NCBI RefSeq assembly: GCF_002024165.1
Contig: NZ_MWQN01000004.1
Location: 124,001-188,000, forward strand
Source: Embleya scabrispora
GTDB lineage: Bacteria > Actinomycetota > Actinomycetes > Streptomycetales > Streptomycetaceae
DNA: 64,000 bases
Direction: 5' to 3'
Numbering within the stretch: the stretch's first letter is position 1; every line of letters starts with the position of its first letter. This document shows, piece after piece, positions 1-9,127 of this stretch. A program made the translations under genes and the position numbers. The notes below the pieces were generated by a model. It ran no database searches. It saw only the letters and a program-made list of their open reading frames with translations, and had not been told where the DNA came from.

Positions 1-1
1 C

Positions 2-727
2 GACGACTCCCTCCGCACGTTCTTCGGAGACCGGACACGGCTGAACGATCGTACGGTCGTCGAGGCGGACGGCGTCACCCGCCTGTGCGGTCTGACCGCC
101 AACTCGCGGCTGTTGGACTGTCCGTGCGGTTACGGTCGCCACAGCGTCGAACTCGCCCGGCGCGGCCTGGACGTGGTCGGCGTCGACATCAACCCCGGCT
201 TCCTCGAAGCGGCCCGGCGCGAGGCCGCGGACGCCGACGTCGCGGCCCACTTCGTCGAGGGCGACATGCGGGAGTTGCCGGACGTGGCACCGGTCGACGC
301 GGTGATCAACATGTTCTACTCCTTCGGGTTCTTCACCCCCGAGGAGGACCTGGCGGTACTTCGCGGCTTCCACGCCGTGTTGAAGCCGACCGGACGTCTG
401 CTGATGCACACGATGGTCACCATCCCCGCGTTGACCGAAGGTCGGATCCCGGCCGAGGAACGACGCCTACTCGCCAGCGGACGCCATCTGGTCTCGCGCC
501 GCCGCCTCGACGCGGACACCCGCCGGGAAGTCGGCCAATGGGCGATCGTCGACGACGAGGGCACCGAACAACCCATGACGCCCTACGACGTGCGGATCTA
601 CGCCCCCGACGAGTTCACCGACCTGTGCCGCGAGGCCGGTTTCGCGTCGACCACCTGTTACGGCGGCTGGGATGGCGCACCCTACGAGGACGCGTCCCCC
701 AACCTGATCGTCATCGCAGACCGGTGA
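2..727 (+). CDS. Class I SAM-dependent methyltransferase (5' partial)
   Basis: The reading frame is open from the first bases of the window to a TGA at 725-727, so the start lies upstream. The visible protein has the Rossmann methyltransferase signature: motif I as LDCPCGYGRHSVELA, an acidic residue ending strand 2 (VVGVDIN), then GDMREL and a post-motif strand (VDAVINMFYSFGFF) typical of small-molecule methyltransferases. The CPCGYG version of the glycine loop is common in actinobacterial members of this family. The C-terminal third (YDVRIYAPDEF...CYGGWDG) fits the same fold. The substrate cannot be read from the sequence. No co-directional partner follows; the next 900 bases contain only a transposase relic. 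Confidence 0.85.
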   Translation, partial: DDSLRTFFGDRTRLNDRTVVEADGVTRLCGLTANSRLLDCPCGYGRHSVELARRGLDVVGVDINPGFLEAARREAADADVAAHFVEGDMRELPDVAPVDAVINMFYSFGFFTPEEDLAVLRGFHAVLKPTGRLLMHTMVTIPALTEGRIPAEERRLLASGRHLVSRRRLDADTRREVGQWAIVDDEGTEQPMTPYDVRIYAPDEFTDLCREAGFASTTCYGGWDGAPYEDASPNLIVIADR

Positions 728-911
728 CACCGACGATCCCGACCCTCCGCCCCGGACACGGTCCCCGGCCCGGGACGGAGGTCACTCCCGCCCCTGGACC
801 CGGAACCACGGGAAGTGTGAACGCCCGCCGTCGGGAGCCGGATTGAAGCCGATCGTTCGAAATCGGTGTCGGTCGGACCAGGGTGTACGCGTCGCGTGCG
901 GATGATCGCGA

Positions 912-1301
912 TCATGTCGAGTGCGTTCCGGAGTCGGGTGGCGGTGGTGTTGCAGTTCTCGGTGAACCTGACACGCCGGCAAGCTCGGCCGCCACCAAAC
1001 GCTCCCCGAATACGGCCAACAGCCAGTCCGCGCGATGACCTTCCGCAACACGGTTTCGGAACTCGGGCAGCACCGAGTGGTCGAATCCGGGGTCGTCCGA
1101 CTCCAAGCCCAGCGCGTACTTCCAGTCGATCCTGCAACGAACCGACTCGGCCGCCTGGTGGGCGGCAGCGGACCGCCGGGGTGGGCGGAGCGTTACGGAC
1201 GGTCCGCCCCATACGACCGGCTGCCGAAGAGCAAGGCCGAGTTGGACGCCTACGACGAACAGGTCGGTGCGGACGGCATGTTGCTCCCGCGCGCGGTTCA
1301 C
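912..1301 (-). pseudogene. IS1182-type transposase relic (N-terminal part)
   Basis: On the minus strand the segment VRCRIDWKYALGLE followed by DDPGFDHSVLPEFRNRV is the hallmark N-terminal block of IS1182-family DDE transposases, and ERLVAAELAG continues the match. Upstream residues (GPSVTLRPPRRSAAAHQAAESV) look like the preceding helix with reading-frame damage. No catalytic DDE core is present, so this is a fragment of the usual roughly 500-residue protein. The flanking stretches 728-911 and 1302-1623 show no gene I can support; minus-strand residues around 1440-1480 (VTVRCPAGH) may be another scrap of a transposase. Confidence 0.6.
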
Positions 1302-1623
1302 GCGCGGACGCCCCGCCGAGACCGCGAGCCCTGACCCCGATGCAGGTCCTGCAGCGGGACCGGCCTTCGCCGGGCCGCGTCCGCCCCGGTCGCCGACAGC
1401 TCACCCAACCCTGAATCGGCACGAGTGCCCGGCCGGGCATCGCACCGTGACCCGCGTTTTTCGAGACCATCGGCGGGAACCACACCCGGTCCGGTACGAC
1501 TGCCCCTTCGGGTAGTCGTACAACCGCTGTGCCCGGGAACCCCGTCCTGCGACGGCGGTGCGATTGTGGCTTGAGGCGACCGCGTCCGGCAGGTCGCTCG
1601 GGCGCGGGCGGCCGGCCGTCACG

Positions 1624-2457
1624 TCACTCCTCGAAGGGTGCGGCGAGCAGGAGATCCTCCACGGTGGGCACCGGGAAGCCCGAGAGGTGACGGCGGCCGA
1701 CTTCGGCGAAGGGGTGCATCAGTACCGACATCGGCTTGGTGCGGCACAGCGAAAGGATGTTCTCCAGGGCGTCCTGTTTGAACCCGGCCCTGGGGAACAC
1801 GGACAGGATTTCGGTGAGAGCGTCGGACGGGAGCCCCTGGATGCCATTCCCGGTGAAATCGAGACCGGAGCCGACGCAGACCATGCCGATCTCCGGCCTC
1901 TTTCGGCTCGCGACACCCGGGTTGGTGTGCAGGGCGATGGCATCCCAGACGACTTCCACCCGTGCGGCCGGCATCCGCCGTTCCCGCAGGAACGTCCGGG
2001 CGGCGTCGGCCCCGTCGACTTCGAAGGGCTCGTGCGGGGTCTGATACGCCTTCACCAACCCGAGGTCGTGCAGAACCGCTGCCACGAAGGCAAGTTCACG
2101 GTCATACCGAACGCCGCGTCGGTCGAACAGGAGTGAGCCGTACAGGTATGTCCGCATGACATGGTTGAAGAGCGTCGCAGAGGAGACCCTTCTAGCGAAC
2201 GCCACCGCAGCCCGGGCCAGTTCGCTGTCGGGGATGCGCACCCCGGCCACGACCGTCGGCAAAGTGGCGGCCGGCGAACCCGAGTTGCCCGGCGAGCGCG
2301 CCGGAACCTCGGCAGCGGCGGCCGGACCTGACAACACGGCGGCGAGTGCGGAGGCCGCGCCGATGGCAGCGACACCGGCACCGCGCTCCAACACCGTGCG
2401 CCGGGTGATGTTCTTCGCCTCATCGACGCTTTCGAACACGAGAGTCCGCCTTTTCAT
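1624..2457 (-). CDS. Tat-exported HD-domain hydrolase (cyanamide hydratase-like)
   Basis: A 277-residue protein with a twin-arginine leader (TRRTVLERGAG followed by a hydrophobic alanine-rich stretch, residues 18-50), so it is probably exported folded. The mature part is an HD-type metal hydrolase: first His in SATLFNHVMRTYLYG, the HD pair in VAAVLHDLGLVKAY, a further His in AIALHTNPG and a distal Asp in GSGLDFTGNG. This spacing fits the cyanamide/urea hydro-lyase-like HD proteins (Ddi2 type), although the natural substrate is unknown. The gene stands alone between transposase relics. No strong Shine-Dalgarno sequence is seen before the ATG. Confidence 0.85.
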   Translation of the reverse strand: MKRRTLVFESVDEAKNITRRTVLERGAGVAAIGAASALAAVLSGPAAAAEVPARSPGNSGSPAATLPTVVAGVRIPDSELARAAVAFARRVSSATLFNHVMRTYLYGSLLFDRRGVRYDRELAFVAAVLHDLGLVKAYQTPHEPFEVDGADAARTFLRERRMPAARVEVVWDAIALHTNPGVASRKRPEIGMVCVGSGLDFTGNGIQGLPSDALTEILSVFPRAGFKQDALENILSLCRTKPMSVLMHPFAEVGRRHLSGFPVPTVEDLLLAAPFEE

Positions 2458-2584
2458 CGAGGTTGGATGCCGAAAGCGTAGGAGCGGCGTCGCCTCGTCC
2501 GGGAGTGGCGAAAGTGTCGAGAACCCGCGGATTCTCGCCAGGAGCGGAATCTTCGACGGTGGTGCCTGCAGCCGGGTTTCAAAG

Positions 2585-3170
2585 GCTGTGCTTCAGGCGG
2601 GCCCACACGCCTTCGGCCGGGGTGAGGTCGGTGCGTAGGTGGGAACCCGGAACACGGTCAGCCAGGCCCGCGTTCGATCAACTCCCGCATCGCGGCGTCG
2701 ACGTCTCGCGGAAGCCCTTGCACCCTTGCGGCTGCGGTGCACCCGGATCCGAAAGATCAACCGGGTACGCAGGACGGGCCTGCAACACACAAGGGCGGCG
2801 ATCGAGATCCGCAAACACCGAAGCGCACGTGGAAGCGATGGGCGATCACCGTCGCCACCCGCGCCACGGTCCAGCGCCGGTCCTCGACCCGGCCGTGCGC
2901 GGCCGGACCCCGTTCCGACTCCGCGTCCGACCAGGCGCGCCAACCCGGCCTCATCCGGGACGGTCTGCCGGACGGCCCCTTGGAACGCCGCGCCTCGACG
3001 CCCCCGACCCACCACTCGGCATGCCAGGCATGAGCGGACTTGCGCGACACTCGCAGTGCCTTGGCGACCAGCGGCGGCGCCAGTCCCTGCGCAAAACATC
3101 CCGGCGGCCCGTAACCGCACTTGCTCCCGCGGGGCCCGCCGTTTCGCGGTCAGGCCGCCGCCGCCGGGTA
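2585..3170 (-). pseudogene. IS630-family transposase relic with internal deletion
   Basis: Read on the minus strand, the helix-turn-helix N-terminus is visible (REQVRLRAA, then after a frame change SRKSAHAWHAEWW...SKGPSGRPSR and VEDRRWTVARVATVIAHRFHVRF), as in IS630/Tc1-type transposases. At 2590-2710 the C-terminal block WLTVFRVPTYAP follows, and a missing base then shifts LTPAEGVWARLKHSL out of frame. The central DDE part between the two blocks is gone. This is therefore an internally deleted, frameshifted relic of a roughly 350-residue protein. The 300 bases between it and the next gene hold no further recognisable sequence. Confidence 0.65.
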
Positions 3171-3528
3171 CCGCATGACACCGGCATACACCCACAGCCG
3201 GCCCCACCGTCACCCAGCCGAAATGCTCGGTAGCCGCGCGGGCGTGTGACGTGGGTCATCGCTGGTGGATGTCACAAGGCGCCGGGGAGCGGCGTCTGGT
3301 GTGCGTGTGGCGGATCCATATGTCGAGCAACAGGCGGACGTCCGCGAGCCGCAGTCGTTGCAGGAAGGACTCGGTCGAAGCCGTGGACGCCGATGGTCAA
3401 GTGAGCGCATCCACCCTGATCGACGGCGACGTAATGACGTCATAACGGTATTGGTCTTGGACGCCATAACTCGTGCGCCATAGCCTCGAGTTGTTCGCGC
3501 AAGACGATCGCAATGAGGAGGTTCCATC

Positions 3529-4020
3529 ATGGGGAACAACAACGCACGACCCCTGCTCTTGAAATTCGCCGCTCTGTCGCTGGTAACAGCCGCAGTCGGC
3601 GTCTTCGCCGTGGGCAGCGCAGATGCCGATACCTCGAAAAAGGGCCGGGTCGAGGTCTTCGAACTCCAGCTCAAGGACCTTGAGTACAAGCCTATCGACC
3701 TCGGCCCGGCCGGGCCGAGCCTGGGCGATATGAGTGCCTACTGCGCCACCGCCGTAGAGAACGGCCGCAAAGTCGGATATGGGGCCGGAACATCTCAGGT
3801 CGTTCACGTCGAGGGCGAGAAGACCACGTCGCAGGCCGTGATCACGCTGGAACTCGAGCGTGGCTCGCTGACCATGCAATCACTGCGGACGAGCGAAGCG
3901 AGTTCGCTCGACATGGCCATCACCGGTGGCACAGGCGCCTTCAATGGTGCCCGGGGCACTGTTCGCTACTGGGACATCGCCACGCCGAAGGAGAGGATGC
4001 GTGTCGAAATCCTGCACTGA
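3529..4020 (+). CDS. Secreted allene-oxide-cyclase/dirigent-like protein
   Basis: 163 residues. The start is set by a strong AGGAGG ribosome-binding site 6-8 bases upstream of the ATG. Residues 1-34 form a Sec signal peptide (NARPLLLKF plus a hydrophobic alanine/valine core, cleaved near SADADT). The mature part has the pattern of small allene oxide cyclase-like barrels (AOC/dirigent superfamily): a beta-rich body ending in ITGGTGAFNGARGTVRY, the signature turn of the family. Bacterial members are secreted proteins of unsettled function, so enzyme activity should not be assumed. The gene is monocistronic, with a 34-bp perfect palindrome 157 bases downstream. Confidence 0.75.
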   Translation: MGNNNARPLLLKFAALSLVTAAVGVFAVGSADADTSKKGRVEVFELQLKDLEYKPIDLGPAGPSLGDMSAYCATAVENGRKVGYGAGTSQVVHVEGEKTTSQAVITLELERGSLTMQSLRTSEASSLDMAITGGTGAFNGARGTVRYWDIATPKERMRVEILH

Positions 4021-4176
4021 GCGCATTCCATCCTGATCTTGCCGGTCACCGGGTGGCTGCGGTCCGCGTGGCCTGATCGCCTACGACGAGGCTCCTGATC
4101 AGGTCACGTTTGCCAAGTCCGCCGGAGAGTCCCGGAACCTACTCACGAAGACAGCAACATCGACCTGCGCAGTCGC

Positions 4177-4210
4177 GTTCCGGTTCGGCGGCCGGCCGCC
4201 GAACCGGAAC
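4177..4210. terminator. 34-bp perfect palindrome, probable terminator
   Basis: Two 17-base arms (GTTCCGGTTCGGCGGCC and its exact complement) meet without a spacer. The folded RNA would be a very stable GC-rich hairpin. There is no T-run after it, which is usual for actinobacterial terminators. It lies downstream of the secreted AOC-like gene. Confidence 0.5.
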
Positions 4211-4765
4211 AGCGATCTTCAAGAGACGGTCGACAAATGAAGAGCGCGACGGACCGCCCGCCGCATAGACCCTCGAACGCCTTCAAGAAGCCTTTCAATA
4301 AGCCGAGTTCGTGGAAAACCCACGACGACGGTTTTGTCGAGTGCCACGATGTCCCCATGAACACCGCACCTGTCAGTTTCCGAAGTCGGCTGCTCCGACG
4401 TCTGAAGTCGCCTGCACGGATTGACGATCTGCGTGGGCGGTCATCTCGACGCGGCGCCGTTTTCGTCCCGCGCGGAGCAAATGGGCCGTCTGGAGCGGGA
4501 TTCCCCCTGGGGCACCGCGACGTATTCCATGCTGGGGGACGCACGTCGCTGCATCGACTGCTGCGCCGGGCGGAAACCTCGATGGGCGCGACCACGCCGC
4601 CGGCACTGGACGCGCAACTGGCCCAGGACGGCCCGCCGAGCCGAGCGCCGCCCGACAGACGAAAGTGGCGCGCCGCCGTCGCCGACACCATCGGCCGCGA
4701 CCCCGACGGGCACAAGCGGACCCGTCCCCGGCCGTGGCCCCGGCCCGACTCCGCGCGAGGCGGTC
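4211..4765. other. Gene-poor interval
   Basis: About 550 bases between the palindrome and the end of the sigma-factor gene. Several frames are open, as expected at this GC content, but none has a ribosome-binding site, a family motif or a consistent codon pattern that I can recognise. Base composition is somewhat lower in GC near 4230-4400, which suggests decayed or foreign DNA. Confidence 0.4.
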
Positions 4766-5704
4766 TCAGCGGGCCAGTTCGGTCTCCGTTTCCACGCGCG
4801 AGAGTTTCCTGGGGTTGCGCACGGCGTAGAAGCCGGTGATGAGTCCGTCCTCGACTCGCAACGCCACGATGCTGTCGATTTCGTCGTTGCGTCGAAGGCG
4901 CAGTGCCGGGTACCCGTTGATCTGGACCGGCTCGGTCGAGACACCGGCGGTGAAGGTGTTCAGCCCGAGCGACAGCAGGCGGGCCACGGCGACCGCTCCC
5001 ACGACGGGCTGCGGCATGGCCTGTACGGAACCCCCGCCGTCGCCCAGGTAAACCACGTCGGGCGCGAGAATGTCGATGAGGTTCCGCAATTCACCGGACT
5101 CGATCGCATGTTGGAACGCGCGCAGCGCGGCCCGGGTATCGGCCGGGGAGACGACGGCGCGGGGTCGGCGGGCGGCGACGTGCGCGCGGGCCCGGTAGGC
5201 GATCTGGCGCACGGCTGCGGGGCTCTTGTCGACTGCTTCGGCGATCTCGTCGTAGCTCAGCACGAAGACTTCCCGCAGAACGAACACCGCCCGTTCGGTC
5301 GGGGTGAGCGTTTCCAACACCAGGAGCATCGCCATCGAGACGCTTTCGGCCAATTCGACGTTGTCGGCAACGTCGGGCGCGGTCAGCAACGGCTCGGGCA
5401 GCCATGGGCCGATGTAGGACTCGCGACGCCGACGCAGCATGCGCAGTCGGTCGAGGGCCTGCCGTGTGGCGATGCGTACCAGAAAGGCGCGGCGGTCGCG
5501 TACCTGCTCGAGATCGACGCCCACCCAGCGCAGCCAGGTTTCCTGCAGGACGTCTTCGGCGTCGGCGGCGGAGCCGAGCATCTCGTAGGCGAGAGTGAAC
5601 AACAGCGCGCGGTGGGCGACGAACGCCTCGGTGGCCGGGTCGATGTGGCCGTCGCCGCCCGTCGGATCGGTCGTCTCCGCTGTCCGTTCGCCACGCTTGT
5701 CCAT
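4766..5704 (-). CDS. sigJ: ECF41-type RNA polymerase sigma factor (SigJ-like)
   Basis: 312 residues starting at an ATG preceded by AGGAG. Region 2 (residues 20-95: HRALLFTLAYEMLGSAADAEDVLQ, then ETWLRW) and region 4 (residues 125-190: LTPTERAVFVLREVF, then SYDEIAEAVDKS) are intact. The C-terminal 130 residues form the SnoaL-like domain that controls ECF41 factors. All three ECF41 hallmarks are present: the linker motif YIGPWLPEP, the DGGG motif and the late NPRKL motif. These factors have no conventional anti-sigma factor; the SnoaL tail acts in cis. An exact ECF41 consensus promoter sits 54 bases upstream. The divergent neighbour is a drug exporter rather than the usual carboxymuconolactone decarboxylase or oxidoreductase partner. 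Confidence 0.93.
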   Translation of the reverse strand: MDKRGERTAETTDPTGGDGHIDPATEAFVAHRALLFTLAYEMLGSAADAEDVLQETWLRWVGVDLEQVRDRRAFLVRIATRQALDRLRMLRRRRESYIGPWLPEPLLTAPDVADNVELAESVSMAMLLVLETLTPTERAVFVLREVFVLSYDEIAEAVDKSPAAVRQIAYRARAHVAARRPRAVVSPADTRAALRAFQHAIESGELRNLIDILAPDVVYLGDGGGSVQAMPQPVVGAVAVARLLSLGLNTFTAGVSTEPVQINGYPALRLRRNDEIDSIVALRVEDGLITGFYAVRNPRKLSRVETETELAR

Positions 5705-5757
5705 TGACGACTCCTGCCTGTTCGCTGTGATCCGCCTTGGCGGCGCTACCCGCATAC

Positions 5758-5784
5758 GACGCTGCCCGCACCCGTGTTGTGACA
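5758..5784 (-). promoter_or_regulatory. ECF41 consensus promoter of the sigma-factor gene
   Basis: On the minus strand TGTCACA (5784-5778) is followed after exactly 16 bases by CGTC (5761-5758). This is the published ECF41 consensus (TGTCACA, N16, CGTC). It faces the sigma-factor gene 54 bases away, so the factor probably drives its own transcription. No equivalent was found facing the exporter gene. Confidence 0.75.
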
Positions 5785-5912
5785 CCGGACCTCGATGGCG
5801 TAGCTCACACGTCGGCCGTGTTACGCGGCCCCGGCCGCCGACGTCTTGTGGTCGTCCGTGTGCCGTACGGACGATCCGCGCGGCACCCAGTACCACGAGT
5901 GAGGACCGATTC

Positions 5913-7415
5913 ATGGAAGTCCCCGCAACCGAGAAGTCCCCGGCCCCGGCGGCCGATCCACGCCGCTGGTCCGCACTGCTGTTCATCGGGCTGGCGCAAC
6001 TCATGATCGTTCTGGACGGCACGGTGGTGAATATCGCGCTGCCGACGCTTCAGCGGGATCTGGGGATATCCGACGGTGATCGTCAGTGGGTCGTCACCGC
6101 GTACACGCTCGCGTTCGGCAGCCTGCTGCTGCTCGGCGGCCGGATCGCGGACTACACCGGCCGCAAGCGGGCCTTCCTGATCGGTCTGCTGGGCTTCGCC
6201 GCCGCCTCCGCGCTCGGTGGCGCCGCAGGCGGCTTCGAGGCGGTACTGATCGCCCGGGCTCTACAGGGCGCTTTCGCCGCGCTGCTCGGCCCGTCCGCGC
6301 TGTCGCTGCTGGCGGTGACGTTCACCGAACCCGAGGAGCGCGCCAAGGCGTTCGGGATCTGGGGCGCCATCACCGCCACCGCCGGCGCGATCGGGTTGCT
6401 CGCGGGCGGCGCGTTGACCGAGTACCTGAACTGGCGCTGGTGCCTGTTCATCAGTGTCCCGATCGCGTTGATCGCGGCGGTCGGCGGGTATGCCCTGCTG
6501 AGCGAGTCGCGCGCGCCGGGCAGGGCCCGGTTCGACATCCCCGGCGTACTGCTGGTGATCGGCGGCCTGGTCGCGATCGTGTACGGCACGAGCCGGGCGG
6601 AGTCCGACGGATGGGGCTCGGCGCGGGTCATCGGCCTCCTGGCCGCCGGGGCGGTGCTGCTCGTGGTCTTCGCCCTGGTCGAGAGCCGGGTGCCGCAGCC
6701 GCTGCTGCCGTTGCGGGTGATCGCCGACCGCACGCGCGGCGGTGCCTACCTGGGCGCGGGCCTGGCCTTCGTCGGCATGTTCGGCGCGTTCTTGTTCATG
6801 ACCTACTACCTGCAGGTCATCAAGGGATTCTCGCCGGTGAAGACGGGCTTGGCGTTCCTCCCGATGACCGGGGCGGTGCTGCTCTCCGCCGGCGGGCTCG
6901 CCTCTCGACTGCTGCCCAAGGTGCCGCCGAGGGCGCTGATCGTACCCGGCATGCTCATCCTCGCTTCGAGCATGCTGTGGATGCTCGGCATGGACACCGA
7001 TACCCCCTACGCTCGTGGCATCCTGGTTGCGGGACTGCTGGCCGGTTTCGGAGCCGGGCTGATCATGCCGGCGGCCTACAACTACGCGACCCACGGCGTC
7101 GATCCCGGCGACGCGGGCATCGCCTCGGCCGGCGTCAACACCGCGCAGCAGATCGGGAGTTCGGTCGGAACCGCACTGCTCAACACGATCGCCGCCGGTA
7201 CCACCGCCGACTACCTGGCCGCACATGCCCGGCAGGGCGCGAGCCCGGCCCTGGCCAGGCACGCGGCGATGGAGGGCTTCCAGAGGGCCGGCACCTGGGC
7301 CGCCGGGATCCTCGCTGTCGGCGCGTTGATCGTCGCCGTACTGATGAACACCCCTCGACCGGCGACCGCCGTCTCCGGGACCGAGACGGCCGAACCGGTG
7401 CCCGCGCACCAATGA
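5913..7415 (+). CDS. DHA2-family (14-TM) MFS drug exporter
   Basis: 500 residues; the ATG follows GAGTGAGGA. The DHA2 signature is clear: TM1 motif LMIVLDGTVVNIALPTLQ, motif A as GGRIADYTGRKRAFLIG, and motif C-like glycine-rich helix 5 (GAITATAGAIGLLAGG). About 14 hydrophobic helices extend to residue 480. These proton antiporters export drugs or secreted metabolites across the cytoplasmic membrane. The gene diverges from the ECF41 factor across a 208-base intergenic region and might respond to the same stress; this is inference from position only. The downstream neighbour is a broken immunity gene on the other strand. Confidence 0.92.
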   Translation: MEVPATEKSPAPAADPRRWSALLFIGLAQLMIVLDGTVVNIALPTLQRDLGISDGDRQWVVTAYTLAFGSLLLLGGRIADYTGRKRAFLIGLLGFAAASALGGAAGGFEAVLIARALQGAFAALLGPSALSLLAVTFTEPEERAKAFGIWGAITATAGAIGLLAGGALTEYLNWRWCLFISVPIALIAAVGGYALLSESRAPGRARFDIPGVLLVIGGLVAIVYGTSRAESDGWGSARVIGLLAAGAVLLVVFALVESRVPQPLLPLRVIADRTRGGAYLGAGLAFVGMFGAFLFMTYYLQVIKGFSPVKTGLAFLPMTGAVLLSAGGLASRLLPKVPPRALIVPGMLILASSMLWMLGMDTDTPYARGILVAGLLAGFGAGLIMPAAYNYATHGVDPGDAGIASAGVNTAQQIGSSVGTALLNTIAAGTTADYLAAHARQGASPALARHAAMEGFQRAGTWAAGILAVGALIVAVLMNTPRPATAVSGTETAEPVPAHQ

Positions 7416-7419
7416 CCTC

Positions 7420-7696
7420 TTGACCCTCACACGGCGCGATGCCGCATCGTGGCCCAACACGAGCGCTCGTGCTCCGGCAGTCTCCATGTCGATCACCGCA
7501 GCGAGACGTCCACCGCGCACGCCCGGTCGTAGTCGGCGGGATCGTCGGTGTCGCCGATGACCATCCGGCTTCGGTGCAACCGCACCATTCCAGAAGCGCC
7601 TATACAGGAAGGACGACGAGCGGCCCGCCCATCGATACGACCCAGTCCATCACCCTGAGTCCGCGACGGGCAGGTTTCGCTTCGTAGGAGATATTC
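7420..7696 (-). pseudogene. Imm21-family immunity protein, broken
   Basis: The minus strand starts with an ATG at 7696 and reads MDWVVSMGGPLVVLPV, then a TAG. The same frame resumes with ALLEWCGCTEAG. After a frame change GMVIGDTDDPADYDRACAVD follows, and after another change AVIDMETAGARALVLGHDAAS. In order these are the conserved blocks of Imm21 (PF15589): W-x-S-M-GGPL, W-x-G-C, DYDRAC and ALVLGD. The gene therefore carries one nonsense mutation and two frameshifts. Imm21 proteins protect against polymorphic toxins; no toxin gene is visible nearby. Confidence 0.6.
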
Positions 7697-8189
7697 ATGG
7701 CGGCAGCGTGCCTCCGCCCCATGACACCGCCCGCCCAATGGCACTCCCTCTTCCCTGAGACAGGGCGCCGGCGATCCGCCGTGAGAGGCTCCTTGCCGAG
7801 CGTCATGGCGAGAATAAAGGTGCTGGTCAACTGGCCGGACCAGGGATCGGCCGCCACCACCATACGAGGGAGTGCGACCACATGGTCGGAGGTGTGACGA
7901 GGCAGACCGAATCCTGGCCGAGCGGGAACTGAGCCTGCGTCAGGCGGTTCTCGGCTTTCTCGTCGACCGGCAGGCCGTCGCCGACCTGAGCGCCGGGACC
8001 GCCTGGCCCGACGTCGTCACCGTCGCCCGCCTCGAAGCGTTTCCTGGAGTGGCGTTGTGTCCGGCTTTGACCACATCGGGCATGGGGATCAGCCTTACCG
8101 TCCCCGGCGCGTCTCGCGTCCGGGGACGACGAAACAGGCCACGTCATCCCCGCAGAACTCAAGTTTCCTCTAGGCCGCGTATCCAGTTG
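7697..8189. other. Interval without a supportable gene
   Basis: Short open frames on both strands show no recognisable family. A plus-strand stretch around 7940-8040 (AVLGFLVDRQAVADL, then WPDVVTVARLEAF) has coding-like character but is neither preceded by a ribosome-binding site nor part of a full-length protein. It is probably another relic. Confidence 0.35.
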
Positions 8190-8735
8190 AGCGCGTATCC
8201 AGTTGAGATCGACAGGTGCTCCGGCTGAGGTCGCCGATCCAGATCATCGCGGCGCGTAGGTGGAGGCCGGTGAGGTAGCTCTCGGGAGTCTTGTCACATC
8301 TGGCGGCAATGCCGCGCCGAGCCTTGAGCCTGTTGATGCACCGCTCGACGGTATTCCTGTTCCTTGTAGAGGCCGGTGTCGGGGTCCAGATGCATCCCGG
8401 CGGCGTCGTGGTGCGCCCGGACGGTGGTCGAGTCCACACTCACCAACGACAGGTCCACGCCGCCCCGCTTCGCCGCTTCCGCGATCAGGGCCTCGAAGAC
8501 ACCGGGCGTCCCGCCACTGCCGGAAACGATCGTGGACGGTCGGCCACGCACCGACCCGCTCCGGCACCTCACGCCACTGCCCACCCGTCCGAACTTCCGG
8601 ATCACACCCTCGAACTGCCGCCGCGGCCGCTCCGGATACGGACCGTACGCACCGATCGGCAGGTACGGCCCGATGAACTCCCACTCTGCGTCCGTCAGTT
8701 GCTTCTCGCCACAACAAGACCGTCTACCGGACCGA
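8190..8735 (-). pseudogene. IS5-family transposase relic with deleted core
   Basis: The minus strand carries, in several frames, the standard blocks of a Streptomyces-type IS5 transposase: RTGGQWREVPERVGAWPTVH, then AEAAKRGGVDLSLVSVDSTT with VRAHHDAAGMH, and the C-terminal block NTVERCINRLKARRGIAARC, then DKTPESYLTGLHLRAAMIWI. The roughly 100 residues that normally separate the HHDAAGMH block from the NTVERCINRLK block are missing, and the joins are out of frame. The element is dead. Confidence 0.75.
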
Positions 8736-9127
8736 CACTACCTTGACGACGAATCCCACAGATCGATCACAACCGGATATGGACCCTGGCTCGGGGGCGA
8801 ACGAGGGCCTTGTTGGGACCACGTCTTGAAGGCGTCGGCGAGGCCGCAATCCTCGATCGACGCTGCGGCCCTCCCCTTGGGGAGAGCCGTTCTCCTGTTG
8901 ACCGGCGGCGGTGCGTCGAGCGGCTCCCTTCCCGACACGAACCCGCACCGAGGCGACCCGATTGGGGCCATCTCGACCTCGGTCAGGACGCCTGGCTTTG
9001 GATGTGAAAACGGGCGGCGGTTGTCCGGTCGTTACCGTCCTTGGACAGCGAAGTTGGTCGACCACGATGCTCTGACCTGCGACGACTGAGTTCATTGTCA
9101 GCAGGAGTAGAGCTCCGAAGTTGATCG
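8736..9127. other. Interval without a supportable gene
   Basis: About 390 bases. Open frames exist on both strands, but none shows a domain motif, start signal or neighbour logic. I see no repeat or hairpin of note. Confidence 0.4.
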
